Source of the DNA: Oscillospiraceae bacterium
GTDB lineage: Bacteria > Bacillota > Clostridia > Oscillospirales > Oscillospiraceae
Assembly (NCBI GenBank): GCA_015067435.1
Contig: SVMM01000024.1
Location: 1 to 37,102, forward strand
Direction: 5' to 3'
DNA: 37,102 nt
The position numbers and the translations under genes were made by a program. This document shows positions 7,449 through 14,810 of the stretch, piece after piece (the stretch's first letter is position 1; each line of letters opens with the position of its first letter). A model generated the notes under the pieces. That model was given only the letters and a program-made list of their open reading frames with translations. It did no database searches and had not been told where the DNA came from.

Positions 7449-8771
7449 TTATTTCACGTAGGCGCGGTAGAGGAACGCCGCCACGTTGCCGCGCGGGCAG
7501 GTTTCATCGGGGCTGACCGTAATGCCGGTGCCCTCCAGCAGACCCTTGCCCGCCGCCCATGAGCGCGCCTCCTCGTACCAGCCGTCGCTGCCCGCGCCCA
7601 TTGCGCGGTAAAGGAAGGTGATGATGTGCGCCGTGCTGCACGTCTGGTCCGGCGAGAACTTATCCGCCGCCGTGCCGCCGGTGATCCCCTGCTCCACAGC
7701 CCAGAGCACGGGCTGATAGTAATAGTCGCTCTCCTTGACGTCCTTGAAGGGATTTACGGCGTTTCGCGGCTCCGGCTCGCCCGCCGCGCGCCACAGGAAG
7801 GTCACGACCTGACCGCGGGTACAGCTGTCCTCCGTGCCGAAGGTGGTGGCGGAGGTCCCGTTCGTCACACCGTTGGTATATGCCCACTTCACGGCGTCCG
7901 CGTACAGCCCGTTCGCCGGAACGTCGGTAAACGGCAGCGCCTGTTCGATCGTTCCCGGCACGATTTCGCCGCTGTAGAACTTCTCGTGCTCCGCCGCGGT
8001 GCTCTCGTCGCCCCGGGTCGACGCCGCCAGCTTGATCGCAGCCTGCCGCTCCGCCGCGGTGCTTCCGAGACCATTGCTCTGGTCGTAAAACAGCGTGTTG
8101 GACGACGCGCCGCTCGTCACGTACCAGCGGTCGCTGCCCTCGAACCTGCTCAGATTGATATTGACCTGATTGCCGCCGGCATTGCTCCTGACCCAGTAAA
8201 TGATGTTCAGCCGTCCCAGCGAATCCAGCGTCTGGGCGTTGACGGTCTCGGTATTCGTGCCGTTGTAGTACAGCTCGACCGTCAGCGGAAGCGTGGGCTT
8301 AAAGCCGTCCCGGACGTCTGTCCCCTTGAAATACGTACGCGGGAGCCATTTGTAGTTGTCATCCTTGAGACGCTCGTTGAAATACGTGTCCCAGCCCGCG
8401 CGGCCGGAGATCCCGCCCTCGGTAAATCCGCGGCCGTAAGGCTCCAGATCGGCAAAGAGGTACTTCATCATCGCCATGCCGTCGTTGTAGTTGTCCACAA
8501 GGCGGTTCACCGCCCAGACCCAGTACGCCGCGACGCTGCGCGGGTCCTGCACATCCACGACCTTCTTGAGCTCGTCGAGGTCCCACGGCGCGGGATCGGC
8601 AAGCGTGAAGTCCTTATCCTTCTTCCACTCTTCCCTGAGCTCGCGTGCGTCGGTCATGGGGATGGTGTTGTCGGTCTGCACCGTCGCGCCCATCGCCGCC
8701 GTCGTCAGCAGCGCCGCCGCGCACAGCATCACGGCAAGCACCCTGCGGATCGCTTTTCTCGTATGGTTCAT
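7449..8771 (-). CDS. Secreted SLH protein with N-terminal DUF6935-like domain
   Basis: A 440-residue surface protein: signal peptide to about residue 28, an N-terminal domain at about 40-235 and three C-terminal SLH repeats at about 265-440. The N-terminal domain (DELKKVVDVQDPRSVAAYWV, a F-N-E-R-L/PRTYF block, then paired beta strands ending YVTSG) resembles the clostridial family I know as DUF6935; this match is from memory. The SLH part is closely related to 6697-7332: both contain CTRGQVVTFLWRA and PVLWAVEQGIT. The second of two nearby ATGs (8771) was chosen because AGGAGG lies 6 bases before it, whereas the first ATG abuts that site. It is 62 bases downstream of the PlsC-like gene and may be co-transcribed with it. 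Confidence 0.88.
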   Translation of the reverse strand: MNHTRKAIRRVLAVMLCAAALLTTAAMGATVQTDNTIPMTDARELREEWKKDKDFTLADPAPWDLDELKKVVDVQDPRSVAAYWVWAVNRLVDNYNDGMAMMKYLFADLEPYGRGFTEGGISGRAGWDTYFNERLKDDNYKWLPRTYFKGTDVRDGFKPTLPLTVELYYNGTNTETVNAQTLDSLGRLNIIYWVRSNAGGNQVNINLSRFEGSDRWYVTSGASSNTLFYDQSNGLGSTAAERQAAIKLAASTRGDESTAAEHEKFYSGEIVPGTIEQALPFTDVPANGLYADAVKWAYTNGVTNGTSATTFGTEDSCTRGQVVTFLWRAAGEPEPRNAVNPFKDVKESDYYYQPVLWAVEQGITGGTAADKFSPDQTCSTAHIITFLYRAMGAGSDGWYEEARSWAAGKGLLEGTGITVSPDETCPRGNVAAFLYRAYVK

Positions 8772-8833
8772 GTTCATCCTCCTCGTTGCTTTTTATTCTC
8801 TTCCTGCGGTCACGGGCAATTGCCCATGGAGCT

Positions 8834-10105
8834 CTATGCCAATCCCGGCCTGCACGGCCGTCCCGCCGCGCGGCAATGCGCGAAGTACAGCTCCTCCGTC
8901 GCCAATGCCATCTTCGTCACGGAAAATCCACAGTCGTGCGGGTAGATGTACCACGTGTCCTCCAGCGTGTTGAGATCCACGCAGTCTCCGAATTTGCCGA
9001 GGTATTCATACTCAATGTGGCAGGAATAGAGGCTCGGCACGGTCTTGACCATTTCAAACGGCTCGCCGTCTCCGTCTGTGCCGCGCACGGTGAAGCCGTC
9101 CATGTCGTGCACCATGATGCCCTCGCCCAGCCGCAAAAAGCGCTTTGCGTTCGGCAGCGTGTCCACCGTCACGGGCAGCGGACCGCTGGAGTAGGCGCCC
9201 CGCGCCACCTCATCCCGGACATTGGCGCGCTCCCATTCGTACCAGTCGGGGATGTGCGAAAACTCCGTCTCCCCCTCGTCGGCGGTGAGCTCCCCCAGCT
9301 CGGACATCGTCCACCGCTTGCCGCATGCTTCGCAAAAGAGCTTCACGCCCTTTGATCCCATGCGGTACTCCGCACCGCAGGCGGGACATTGATACAGCAC
9401 CTTGTGCAGACCCTCCGCCCGTCCCTCGTAGGGCGTGCGGATACCGCGCGCCTTCTGCCAAGCGAAATCGTCGTACTGAAATGCTTCGACAATGCGGTCG
9501 TTGACCTCGTCCGCGGAGGAATTTTTCAGTTCCTCCGCCGTGAAGAGAACGTTCATCTCCGCCTCCGTCGGCGCGACGCCGCGGTCGTGCAGGTTCCAGA
9601 ACGGCGAATTGACGTGGTGCCCGTGGCAGATCAACGTCACGACAGGGACGCCCAGCAGCTTGCACAGCTTCCCCAGCGACGCGGGCAGCACCGCCGTCGT
9701 CCCGCAGAGCGAATAGCGCGCCTCGGGATAGATCACCGCGATGTCGCCGTTTGTCGCGACGCGCTTGAGCTGGCGGATCAGCCGGATGTCCTGCGTAAAC
9801 TTGCGCTTGCAGATGCAGCCCACGTCCCGCAGCAGCTTTTCCCGTCCGATGAACCCGTCGATCGCCACGACGTAGTTGGCGCGGTGCGGCCAGATCGCCT
9901 TGGTCGCCACCTTGAAGTCCAGAAATGCGTTGTGATTGCACAGCAGAACGTAGGGGGGCTTGAGCCCCTCGGTGCGGGTCTTTCGGATCACCGTGCGATG
10001 CCGGATCGTATCCGGCGCGCTCAGCGCCCATGTCACCGGGCGCAGATACCATTTCGTTCGGACCGGCGGCAAAGACATATCGAATCTTGCGGGTTCTTCT
10101 CTCAT
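8834..10105 (-). CDS. PlsC-like acyltransferase with C-terminal zinc ribbon
   Basis: A 423-residue protein with a lysophospholipid acyltransferase domain at about 40-210: NHNAFLD gives the catalytic H-x4-D (His58, Asp63) and YPEARYS the acyl-acceptor block around Glu128. The family transfers acyl groups to lysophosphatidic acid or related lipids at the inner membrane face. A zinc ribbon follows, with Cys240, Cys243, Cys258 and Cys261, and then a beta-rich C-terminal domain of about 150 residues. This is well beyond the 200-250 residues of ordinary PlsC and suggests a specialised acceptor or a regulatory metal site (inference). The ATG at 10105 has a suboptimal ribosome site (GGGGGA far, GGAG close); an ATG ten codons in is the alternative. 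Confidence 0.85.
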   Translation of the reverse strand: MREEPARFDMSLPPVRTKWYLRPVTWALSAPDTIRHRTVIRKTRTEGLKPPYVLLCNHNAFLDFKVATKAIWPHRANYVVAIDGFIGREKLLRDVGCICKRKFTQDIRLIRQLKRVATNGDIAVIYPEARYSLCGTTAVLPASLGKLCKLLGVPVVTLICHGHHVNSPFWNLHDRGVAPTEAEMNVLFTAEELKNSSADEVNDRIVEAFQYDDFAWQKARGIRTPYEGRAEGLHKVLYQCPACGAEYRMGSKGVKLFCEACGKRWTMSELGELTADEGETEFSHIPDWYEWERANVRDEVARGAYSSGPLPVTVDTLPNAKRFLRLGEGIMVHDMDGFTVRGTDGDGEPFEMVKTVPSLYSCHIEYEYLGKFGDCVDLNTLEDTWYIYPHDCGFSVTKMALATEELYFAHCRAAGRPCRPGLA

Positions 10106-10164
10106 TCTCCGTTTTCCCCCTGTTCAGCCGTTTTTGCCGCATGGGCTATAAATCTTCATGATTT

Positions 10165-10192
10165 ATTATAACTCCTATCACTTTTTTTGCAA
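10165..10192 (-). promoter_or_regulatory. Promoter of the PlsC-like gene
   Basis: On the minus strand TTGCAA (10187-10192) and perfect TATAAT (10165-10170) are separated by 16 bases, about 60 bases before the start codon. Confidence 0.65.
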
Positions 10193-10261
10193 GGTTTTCC
10201 CGACGCCCATGAAAATGCTTCGATTTTCCGCCGCTTCCCGATTTTTCTATCAAACATCTGT

Positions 10262-10290
10262 TTGCTTTTTTGCCTCTTTTGTGATATCCT
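10262..10290 (+). promoter_or_regulatory. Putative promoter of the Y-family polymerase operon
   Basis: TTGCTT (10262-10267) and TATCCT (10285-10290) are 17 bases apart. No LexA box of the Gram-positive GAAC-N4-GTTC type was seen nearby, so direct SOS control is not supported by sequence. Confidence 0.5.
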
Positions 10291-10325
10291 GAAAGCAACT
10301 CGTCGGGAAAGGGGGTGCGCCGCGG

Positions 10326-11867
10326 ATGCAGGGCCGCGTATATGTCGCCATCGACCTCAAATCGTTCTACGCCAGTGTGGAGTGCGTGGACCGCGGGCTC
10401 GACCCGTTGACCACCAATCTGGTGGTGGCGGATCAGAGCCGCACGGACAAGACCATCTGTCTTGCGGTCTCCCCCTCGCTCAAGACCTACGGCATCCCCG
10501 GCCGCCCGCGCCTCTTTGAGGTCGTGCAGAAGATTCGGGAGGTCAACGCCGAGCGGGAGCGGCGTTCACCGGACGGAAAGCTCTATGTCCGCGAGTACAA
10601 CGACGCCGTCATCCGCTCCGATCCCACGTGGGCGGTGGATTACATCGTCGCGCCGCCGCGCATGGCGAGATACAAGCAGGTCAGCACCGACATCTATCAA
10701 ATTTATCTGAAATACATCGCGCCGGAGCACATCCACATCTACTCCATCGACGAGGTATTCATCGACGTGACGGAATACCTGACGCTCCACAAAATGACCG
10801 CGCGCGAGCTGACCATGGCGATGATCCGCGACGTGCTGCGCAACACGGGCATCACGGCGACGGCAGGCATCGGCGCGAACCTGTTTCTTGCCAAGGTCGC
10901 GATGGACGTGGTGGCGAAGCACCTCCCCGCCGACCGCGACGGCGTTCGCATCGCGGAGCTGGATGAGATGGGCTACCGCCGCCAGCTCTGGACGCACACG
11001 CCCATCACGGACATCTGGCGCGTCGGCCCCGGCATCGCCAAAAAGCTGGCGGCGCACGGAATGTACACGATGGGCGACGTCGCCCGCTGCTCCGTGGGAA
11101 AACCCGGCGGCTATTACAGCGAGGAGCTGCTCTACGAGCTGTTCGGCATCAACGCCGAGCTTCTGATCGACCACGCCTGGGGCTGGGAGCCGTGCACGAT
11201 GAAGGAGATCAAGGCGTACCGCTCCGAGAGCAGCAGCCTCGGCTCCGGTCAGGTATTGCAGCATCCCTATGACTTCGGCGGCGGGCGGCTGATCGTGCGC
11301 GAGATGACCGATCTGCTGGTGCTGGATCTCGTGGACAAGGGGCTGGTCACGGACCAGATCGTGCTGACGGTGGGCTACGACGTCGAAAATCTCTCCGATC
11401 CCGCGCGGCGAAAGGCGTACAAGGGCGCCGTCGTCAGCGACCGCTACGGGCGGAAGATCCCCAAGCACGCCCACGGCACGGAAGCCCTTCCCCGCTATAC
11501 GTCCTCGACGAAGGAGCTCGTCGACGCCGCCATGCGCCTTTACGACCGCATCGTTGACCCGAACCTGCTGGTGCGCCGCATGTACGTCGTGGCGGGACGC
11601 GTCCTGCCGGAGGGCGAGGCGCCGGAGGAGGCGAAAGCGGAGCAGCTTGACCTGTTCACGGACTACGCCCATGTTGAGGAACGCGAGGCCGAGGACGCCG
11701 CGTCGCGGAAGCGGGAGAAGAAGCGGCAGGAGGCGATCCTCGCCATCCAGAAGAAATACGGAAAAAACGCCATCCTCAAGGGCATGAACTTTGAGGAGGG
11801 CGCCATGACGCGCGAACGCAACGGGCAGGTCGGTGGACACCGCGCGGGAACGGAGGACGAGCTATGA
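10326..11867 (+). CDS. Y-family translesion DNA polymerase (UmuC/UvrX type)
   Basis: A 513-residue Y-family polymerase, which copies damaged DNA. Catalytic acidic residues are visible: Asp10 in AIDLKSFYASVEC and Asp142-Glu143 in SIDEVFIDV. The palm motif TATAGIGANLFLAKVAMD and the helix-hairpin-helix block WRVGPGIAKKLAAHG follow, then the little-finger domain. QLDLF at 440-444 matches a sliding-clamp binding motif. The C-terminal tail after it is charged and ends with a short KKYGKNAILKGMNF block typical of Firmicute members paired with YolD-like proteins. The ATG follows AAAGGGGG with about 10 bases of spacing. The stop overlaps the YolD-like start by 4 bases. Confidence 0.93.
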   Translation: MQGRVYVAIDLKSFYASVECVDRGLDPLTTNLVVADQSRTDKTICLAVSPSLKTYGIPGRPRLFEVVQKIREVNAERERRSPDGKLYVREYNDAVIRSDPTWAVDYIVAPPRMARYKQVSTDIYQIYLKYIAPEHIHIYSIDEVFIDVTEYLTLHKMTARELTMAMIRDVLRNTGITATAGIGANLFLAKVAMDVVAKHLPADRDGVRIAELDEMGYRRQLWTHTPITDIWRVGPGIAKKLAAHGMYTMGDVARCSVGKPGGYYSEELLYELFGINAELLIDHAWGWEPCTMKEIKAYRSESSSLGSGQVLQHPYDFGGGRLIVREMTDLLVLDLVDKGLVTDQIVLTVGYDVENLSDPARRKAYKGAVVSDRYGRKIPKHAHGTEALPRYTSSTKELVDAAMRLYDRIVDPNLLVRRMYVVAGRVLPEGEAPEEAKAEQLDLFTDYAHVEEREAEDAASRKREKKRQEAILAIQKKYGKNAILKGMNFEEGAMTRERNGQVGGHRAGTEDEL

Positions 11868-12292
11868 CAAACGATCGCGGAAACCCCCGCCGGTATGACG
11901 ACATCATCGGCCTCCCGCACCACGTCTCCGCCGTACACCCGCAGATGGCGCTTTACGACCGCGCGGCGCAGTTTGCCCCGTTCAAGGCGCTGACAGGCTA
12001 TGAGGACGAGGCCGCCGAGGCCGCGCGGCTGACCGACGCGCGCGTCGAGCTGGACAGCGCGCGCATCGAACAGCTCGACGCGCGCCTCCGGCTTCTGGCG
12101 GAGCGTCTTTCCGACGCGCCCACGGTGTCGATCACCGTCTTCCGCCCGGACGGGCGCAAGGAAGGCGGCAGCTATGAGGCCGTCACCGCCGCGGTAAAGC
12201 GGATCGACGCAGTCCGCCGCGTTCTCATTCTGCGCGACGGGCGCGAGATCGCCTTCGGCGACATCTACGGCATCGAGGGCGATATCTTTTAA
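11864..12292 (+). CDS. YolD-like protein, partner of the Y-family polymerase
   Basis: A 142-residue protein with the YolD-like N-terminal signature (RYDDIIGLPHHVS, then RAAQFAPFKALTGYEDE) and a C-terminal beta-rich half. YolD-like proteins are regularly encoded next to UmuC-type polymerases in Firmicutes and have been compared to UmuD; a direct role in controlling the polymerase is inferred from this pairing. ATG 11864 overlaps the polymerase stop (ATGA) and has GGAGG 7 bases upstream, so the pair should be made together. The middle of the protein is a long alpha-helical, alanine/leucine/arginine-rich segment that could form a coiled coil. Confidence 0.88.
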   Translation: MTNDRGNPRRYDDIIGLPHHVSAVHPQMALYDRAAQFAPFKALTGYEDEAAEAARLTDARVELDSARIEQLDARLRLLAERLSDAPTVSITVFRPDGRKEGGSYEAVTAAVKRIDAVRRVLILRDGREIAFGDIYGIEGDIF

Positions 12293-12319
12293 TGAATCGT
12301 CTTTTTGCCGGATTTTTCG

Positions 12320-12349
12320 TTGACATCGTTATTCTCAAAAGAGTATAAT
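12320..12349 (+). promoter_or_regulatory. Strong promoter of the selenium/sulfur cluster
   Basis: Perfect TTGACA (12320-12325) and perfect TATAAT (12344-12349) are separated by 18 bases, about 32 bases before the yedF ATG. It is the best promoter match in the window. Confidence 0.85.
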
Positions 12350-12381
12350 GGTGGCAATTCATCAAACAGGAGGAACATACC

Positions 12382-12996
12382 ATGGCAAACACAGTCGTTG
12401 ACGCGCGCGGCGAGCAATGCCCCATCCCCGTGGTCAAGGCGACGAAGGCGATCGCCGCGCTGACGGAGCCGGGCATTGTCGAAGTACACGTTGACAACGA
12501 GATCGCGGTTCAGAACCTGCTGCGCATGGCGTCGGGCAAGGGCTTCGCCGCAAAAAGCGAGCAGGTGGAGGAAAAGCACTACCTTATCACGATCGACGTT
12601 GACCGTCTCGCGCCCGCGGACGCGGCGGAGCCGGAGGCGGCGTGCATCCCCGACCTGCGCGGCAGCACCGTCGTCGCCGTCGGCACGGCGATCATGGGCG
12701 TCGGCAGCGACGAGCTGGGCGCGACGCTGATGAAGGGTTTTCTCTATGCGCTTTCGCAGCAGGATGAGCTGCCGAAAACGATCCTGTTCTACAACGGCGG
12801 CGCGAAGCTCACGACCGAGGGCTCGGCGTCGATCGAAGACCTGAAAACGATGGAATCGCAAGGCGTGGAGATCCTGACCTGCGGCACCTGCCTCGACTAC
12901 TACGGACTCAAGGACAAGCTGCTCGTCGGCAGCGTGACAAACATGTACGCCATCGTCGAAAAGCTGACGAAAGCGGCGAAGGTCGTCAAGCCGTGA
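12382..12996 (+). CDS. yedF: Selenium metabolism protein YedF (TusA-like + DsrE-like)
   Basis: A 204-residue two-domain protein. Residues 1-75 form a TusA/SirA-type domain with the CPxP motif (RGEQCPIPVVKA, Cys13), a persulfide or selenide carrier site in this family. Residues 95-204 form a DsrE-like domain with LTCGTCLDYYGL, the cysteine pair typical of YedF proteins. YedF is linked by comparative genomics to organisms that use selenium as selenocysteine or as a molybdenum-enzyme cofactor. AGGAGG lies 8 bases before the ATG. It is the first gene of the cluster and its stop overlaps the DUF3343 GTG start by 4 bases. No SelD gene is in the window, so selenium rather than sulfur use is inferred from family membership. 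Confidence 0.92.
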   Translation: MANTVVDARGEQCPIPVVKATKAIAALTEPGIVEVHVDNEIAVQNLLRMASGKGFAAKSEQVEEKHYLITIDVDRLAPADAAEPEAACIPDLRGSTVVAVGTAIMGVGSDELGATLMKGFLYALSQQDELPKTILFYNGGAKLTTEGSASIEDLKTMESQGVEILTCGTCLDYYGLKDKLLVGSVTNMYAIVEKLTKAAKVVKP

Positions 12997-13229
12997 GGGA
13001 GAAAACGCTGCGCACGGTCGTCGCATTTCATACGACGACCGACGCGCTGGCGATGGAGGCGTACTGCGCCGAAAACGCCGTCCCCGGGCGGCTCATTCCC
13101 CTGCCGACGATCATCTCGGCGGGCTGCGGCATGTGCTGGAGCGCGCCGGACGAGGCGCGCTCCGCCGTAACCGCCGCGGCGGAGGCAGCAGGGATCGAGA
13201 CGGACGGAATCTATCAAATGATGCTATAA
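12993..13229 (+). CDS. DUF3343 protein, putative Se/S carrier (copy 1)
   Basis: A 78-residue protein of the DUF3343 family, annotated elsewhere as putative Se/S carrier-like. The central block LPTIISAGCGMCWSAP contains a Cys-Gly-x-Cys pair that could bind a persulfide, selenide or metal. It starts with GTG 12993, overlapping the yedF stop (GTGA), and ends 25 bases before the double-cubane reductase gene. Small size and coupling to yedF suggest a carrier that receives sulfur or selenium from, or gives it to, YedF (inference). A second, different DUF3343 protein is encoded at 14526. Confidence 0.85.
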   Translation: MREKTLRTVVAFHTTTDALAMEAYCAENAVPGRLIPLPTIISAGCGMCWSAPDEARSAVTAAAEAAGIETDGIYQMML

Positions 13230-13254
13230 AGACGAAAAAGGGAGAAAGCAAATT

Positions 13255-14526
13255 ATGTCAGATTATGTTCAGATGTGGAAAGACCTCGGCATGGACCTTG
13301 CAACCCACGACCAGCTTTGTCAGGTGCTGCCGACCGCGTTCGGCGACGTGTATCTCTCGCAGGAAAACCGTCCCGAGGCGATGGGCTTCTGGGATTTCGT
13401 GGTCTCGGAGATCCACGGCATCCGTCCCAAGGAGCTGATCGAGGCGCAGAAAAACGGTCAGAAGGTGTTCGGCACGTTCTGCGTCTACGTCCCGGACGAG
13501 GTGGTCATCGCGGCAAACGGCATCGTGACGGGCCTTTGCGGCGGCTCGCAGTTCTGGGTGCCCGGCGGCGAGAAGGTACTCCCCCGCTCCACCTGCCCGC
13601 TCATCAAGGCGTCGGTCGGCGCGCGGCTCGACAAAACATGTCCCTTCTTCCGCATCGCGGATATGTATGTCGGTGAGACGACCTGCGACGGCAAGAAGAA
13701 AGCATACGAAATTCTCGGTAAGGACGTGCCGATGTACGTCATGGACGTGCCGCAGATGAAGCGCGAGAAGGATATCGTCAAATGGGCGGACGAGATCGCG
13801 GAGTTTGCGAAGAAGGTCGAGGAGTTTACCGGCAACACGATCACGGTCGAGAAGCTGAATGAGGCGATCAAGACCGTCAACGAAAAGCGCAAGGCCATGG
13901 CGCGCGTCTTCGCCGCGACAAAGGGTGAAAACATTCCCATCAGCGGCAAGGATCGCCTGCTGATGACGCAGATCGCGTTCTTCGACGATCCCAAGCGCTG
14001 CGCCGAGATGTGCAACAAGCTCGCCGATGAGCTGGAGCAGCGCAACAAGGACAACGTCTCCGTCTTCCCGAAGGGCACGAAGCGTATCCTGCTCACCGGC
14101 ACGCCGCTTGCCATCCCCAACTGGAAGCTGCACCACGTCATCGAGACCTCCGGCGCGGCTGTCGTGTGCGAGGAGATGTGCACCGGCACGCGTTACTTCG
14201 AAAACCTCGTTGATGAGTCGCAGACGACGCTGGACGGTCAGTTCCGCGCGCTCTCCGAGCGGTACATGAAGAACAACTGCGCATGCTTCACGCCGAATCC
14301 GGGCCGCATCGAGGACGTTCTGCGCCTTGCGAAGGAATATCATGCGGACGGCGTGATCGACGTCAACCTCAAGTTCTGCTGCCTGTACGACACCGAGCGC
14401 TATGCCTTGGAGAACGCGTGCAAGGAGGCGGGCATCCGCTTCCTCGGTCTGGAAACCGACTACACCGACTCCGACGCGGAGCAGCTCAAGACCCGGATCG
14501 GCGCATTTCTGGAGCTCATGCGATAA
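13255..14526 (+). CDS. Double-cubane-cluster-type anaerobic reductase (2-hydroxyacyl-CoA dehydratase/HgdB fold)
   Basis: A 423-residue member of the HgdB/BcrB superfamily, closest to the single-subunit double-cubane-cluster proteins. Such proteins carry an [8Fe-9S] cluster and carry out low-potential reductions when driven by an ATP-dependent activator. Conserved cysteine-bearing blocks are TFCVYVPDE, RSTCPLIKA, DKTCPFFRIAD, VCEEMCTGTRYF and NLKFCCLYDTE. The true reaction is unknown. No ASKHA-type activator ATPase is encoded in the window, so its electron source must lie elsewhere or differ. A GGGAGAAAG ribosome site precedes the ATG. It sits between two DUF3343 genes, and its stop overlaps the second one by one base, suggesting a role in processing sulfur or selenium bound to these carriers (inference). 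Confidence 0.88.
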   Translation: MSDYVQMWKDLGMDLATHDQLCQVLPTAFGDVYLSQENRPEAMGFWDFVVSEIHGIRPKELIEAQKNGQKVFGTFCVYVPDEVVIAANGIVTGLCGGSQFWVPGGEKVLPRSTCPLIKASVGARLDKTCPFFRIADMYVGETTCDGKKKAYEILGKDVPMYVMDVPQMKREKDIVKWADEIAEFAKKVEEFTGNTITVEKLNEAIKTVNEKRKAMARVFAATKGENIPISGKDRLLMTQIAFFDDPKRCAEMCNKLADELEQRNKDNVSVFPKGTKRILLTGTPLAIPNWKLHHVIETSGAAVVCEEMCTGTRYFENLVDESQTTLDGQFRALSERYMKNNCACFTPNPGRIEDVLRLAKEYHADGVIDVNLKFCCLYDTERYALENACKEAGIRFLGLETDYTDSDAEQLKTRIGAFLELMR

Positions 14527-14798
14527 TGGATCCCGCGGAGCTGAACTACTACATCCTTTTTTACAACTACACGCAGGGGCTCGCCCTGCACGAGCTGCTT
14601 CGGAGCGAGGGGCTGAATGCCCGCATCGCCCCGACGCCGCGCTCCATTCAGGGCGAGCTGTCCTGCGGCATGTCGCTGCTGGTGCGGGAGGCGGACATTG
14701 CCGCGATAAAGGCGTGCATCGAGCGGCATCACGCCGAGCACCACAGCATCGTCGAGCTGCCCTGCCAGATCAATCCCAACCGGGGCAAATTCTGCTGA
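14526..14798 (+). CDS. DUF3343 protein, putative Se/S carrier (copy 2)
   Basis: A 90-residue DUF3343-family protein. Its central block is GELSCGMSLLV, so the second cysteine of copy 1's CGMC is a serine here, and one cysteine closes the C-terminus (GKFC) plus one lies in LPCQIN. This different cysteine layout suggests a non-redundant partner of copy 1. ATG 14526 overlaps the reductase stop by one base (TAATG). It ends 12 bases before the desulfurase start. As with copy 1, a carrier function is inferred from family and neighbours only. Confidence 0.83.
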   Translation: MDPAELNYYILFYNYTQGLALHELLRSEGLNARIAPTPRSIQGELSCGMSLLVREADIAAIKACIERHHAEHHSIVELPCQINPNRGKFC

Positions 14799-14810
14799 AA
14801 AGGAACCGCT

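Noticed and set aside
10262-10330. LexA (SOS) operator for the Y-family polymerase
   Set aside because: No GAAC-N4-GTTC-like sequence could be found near the promoter.
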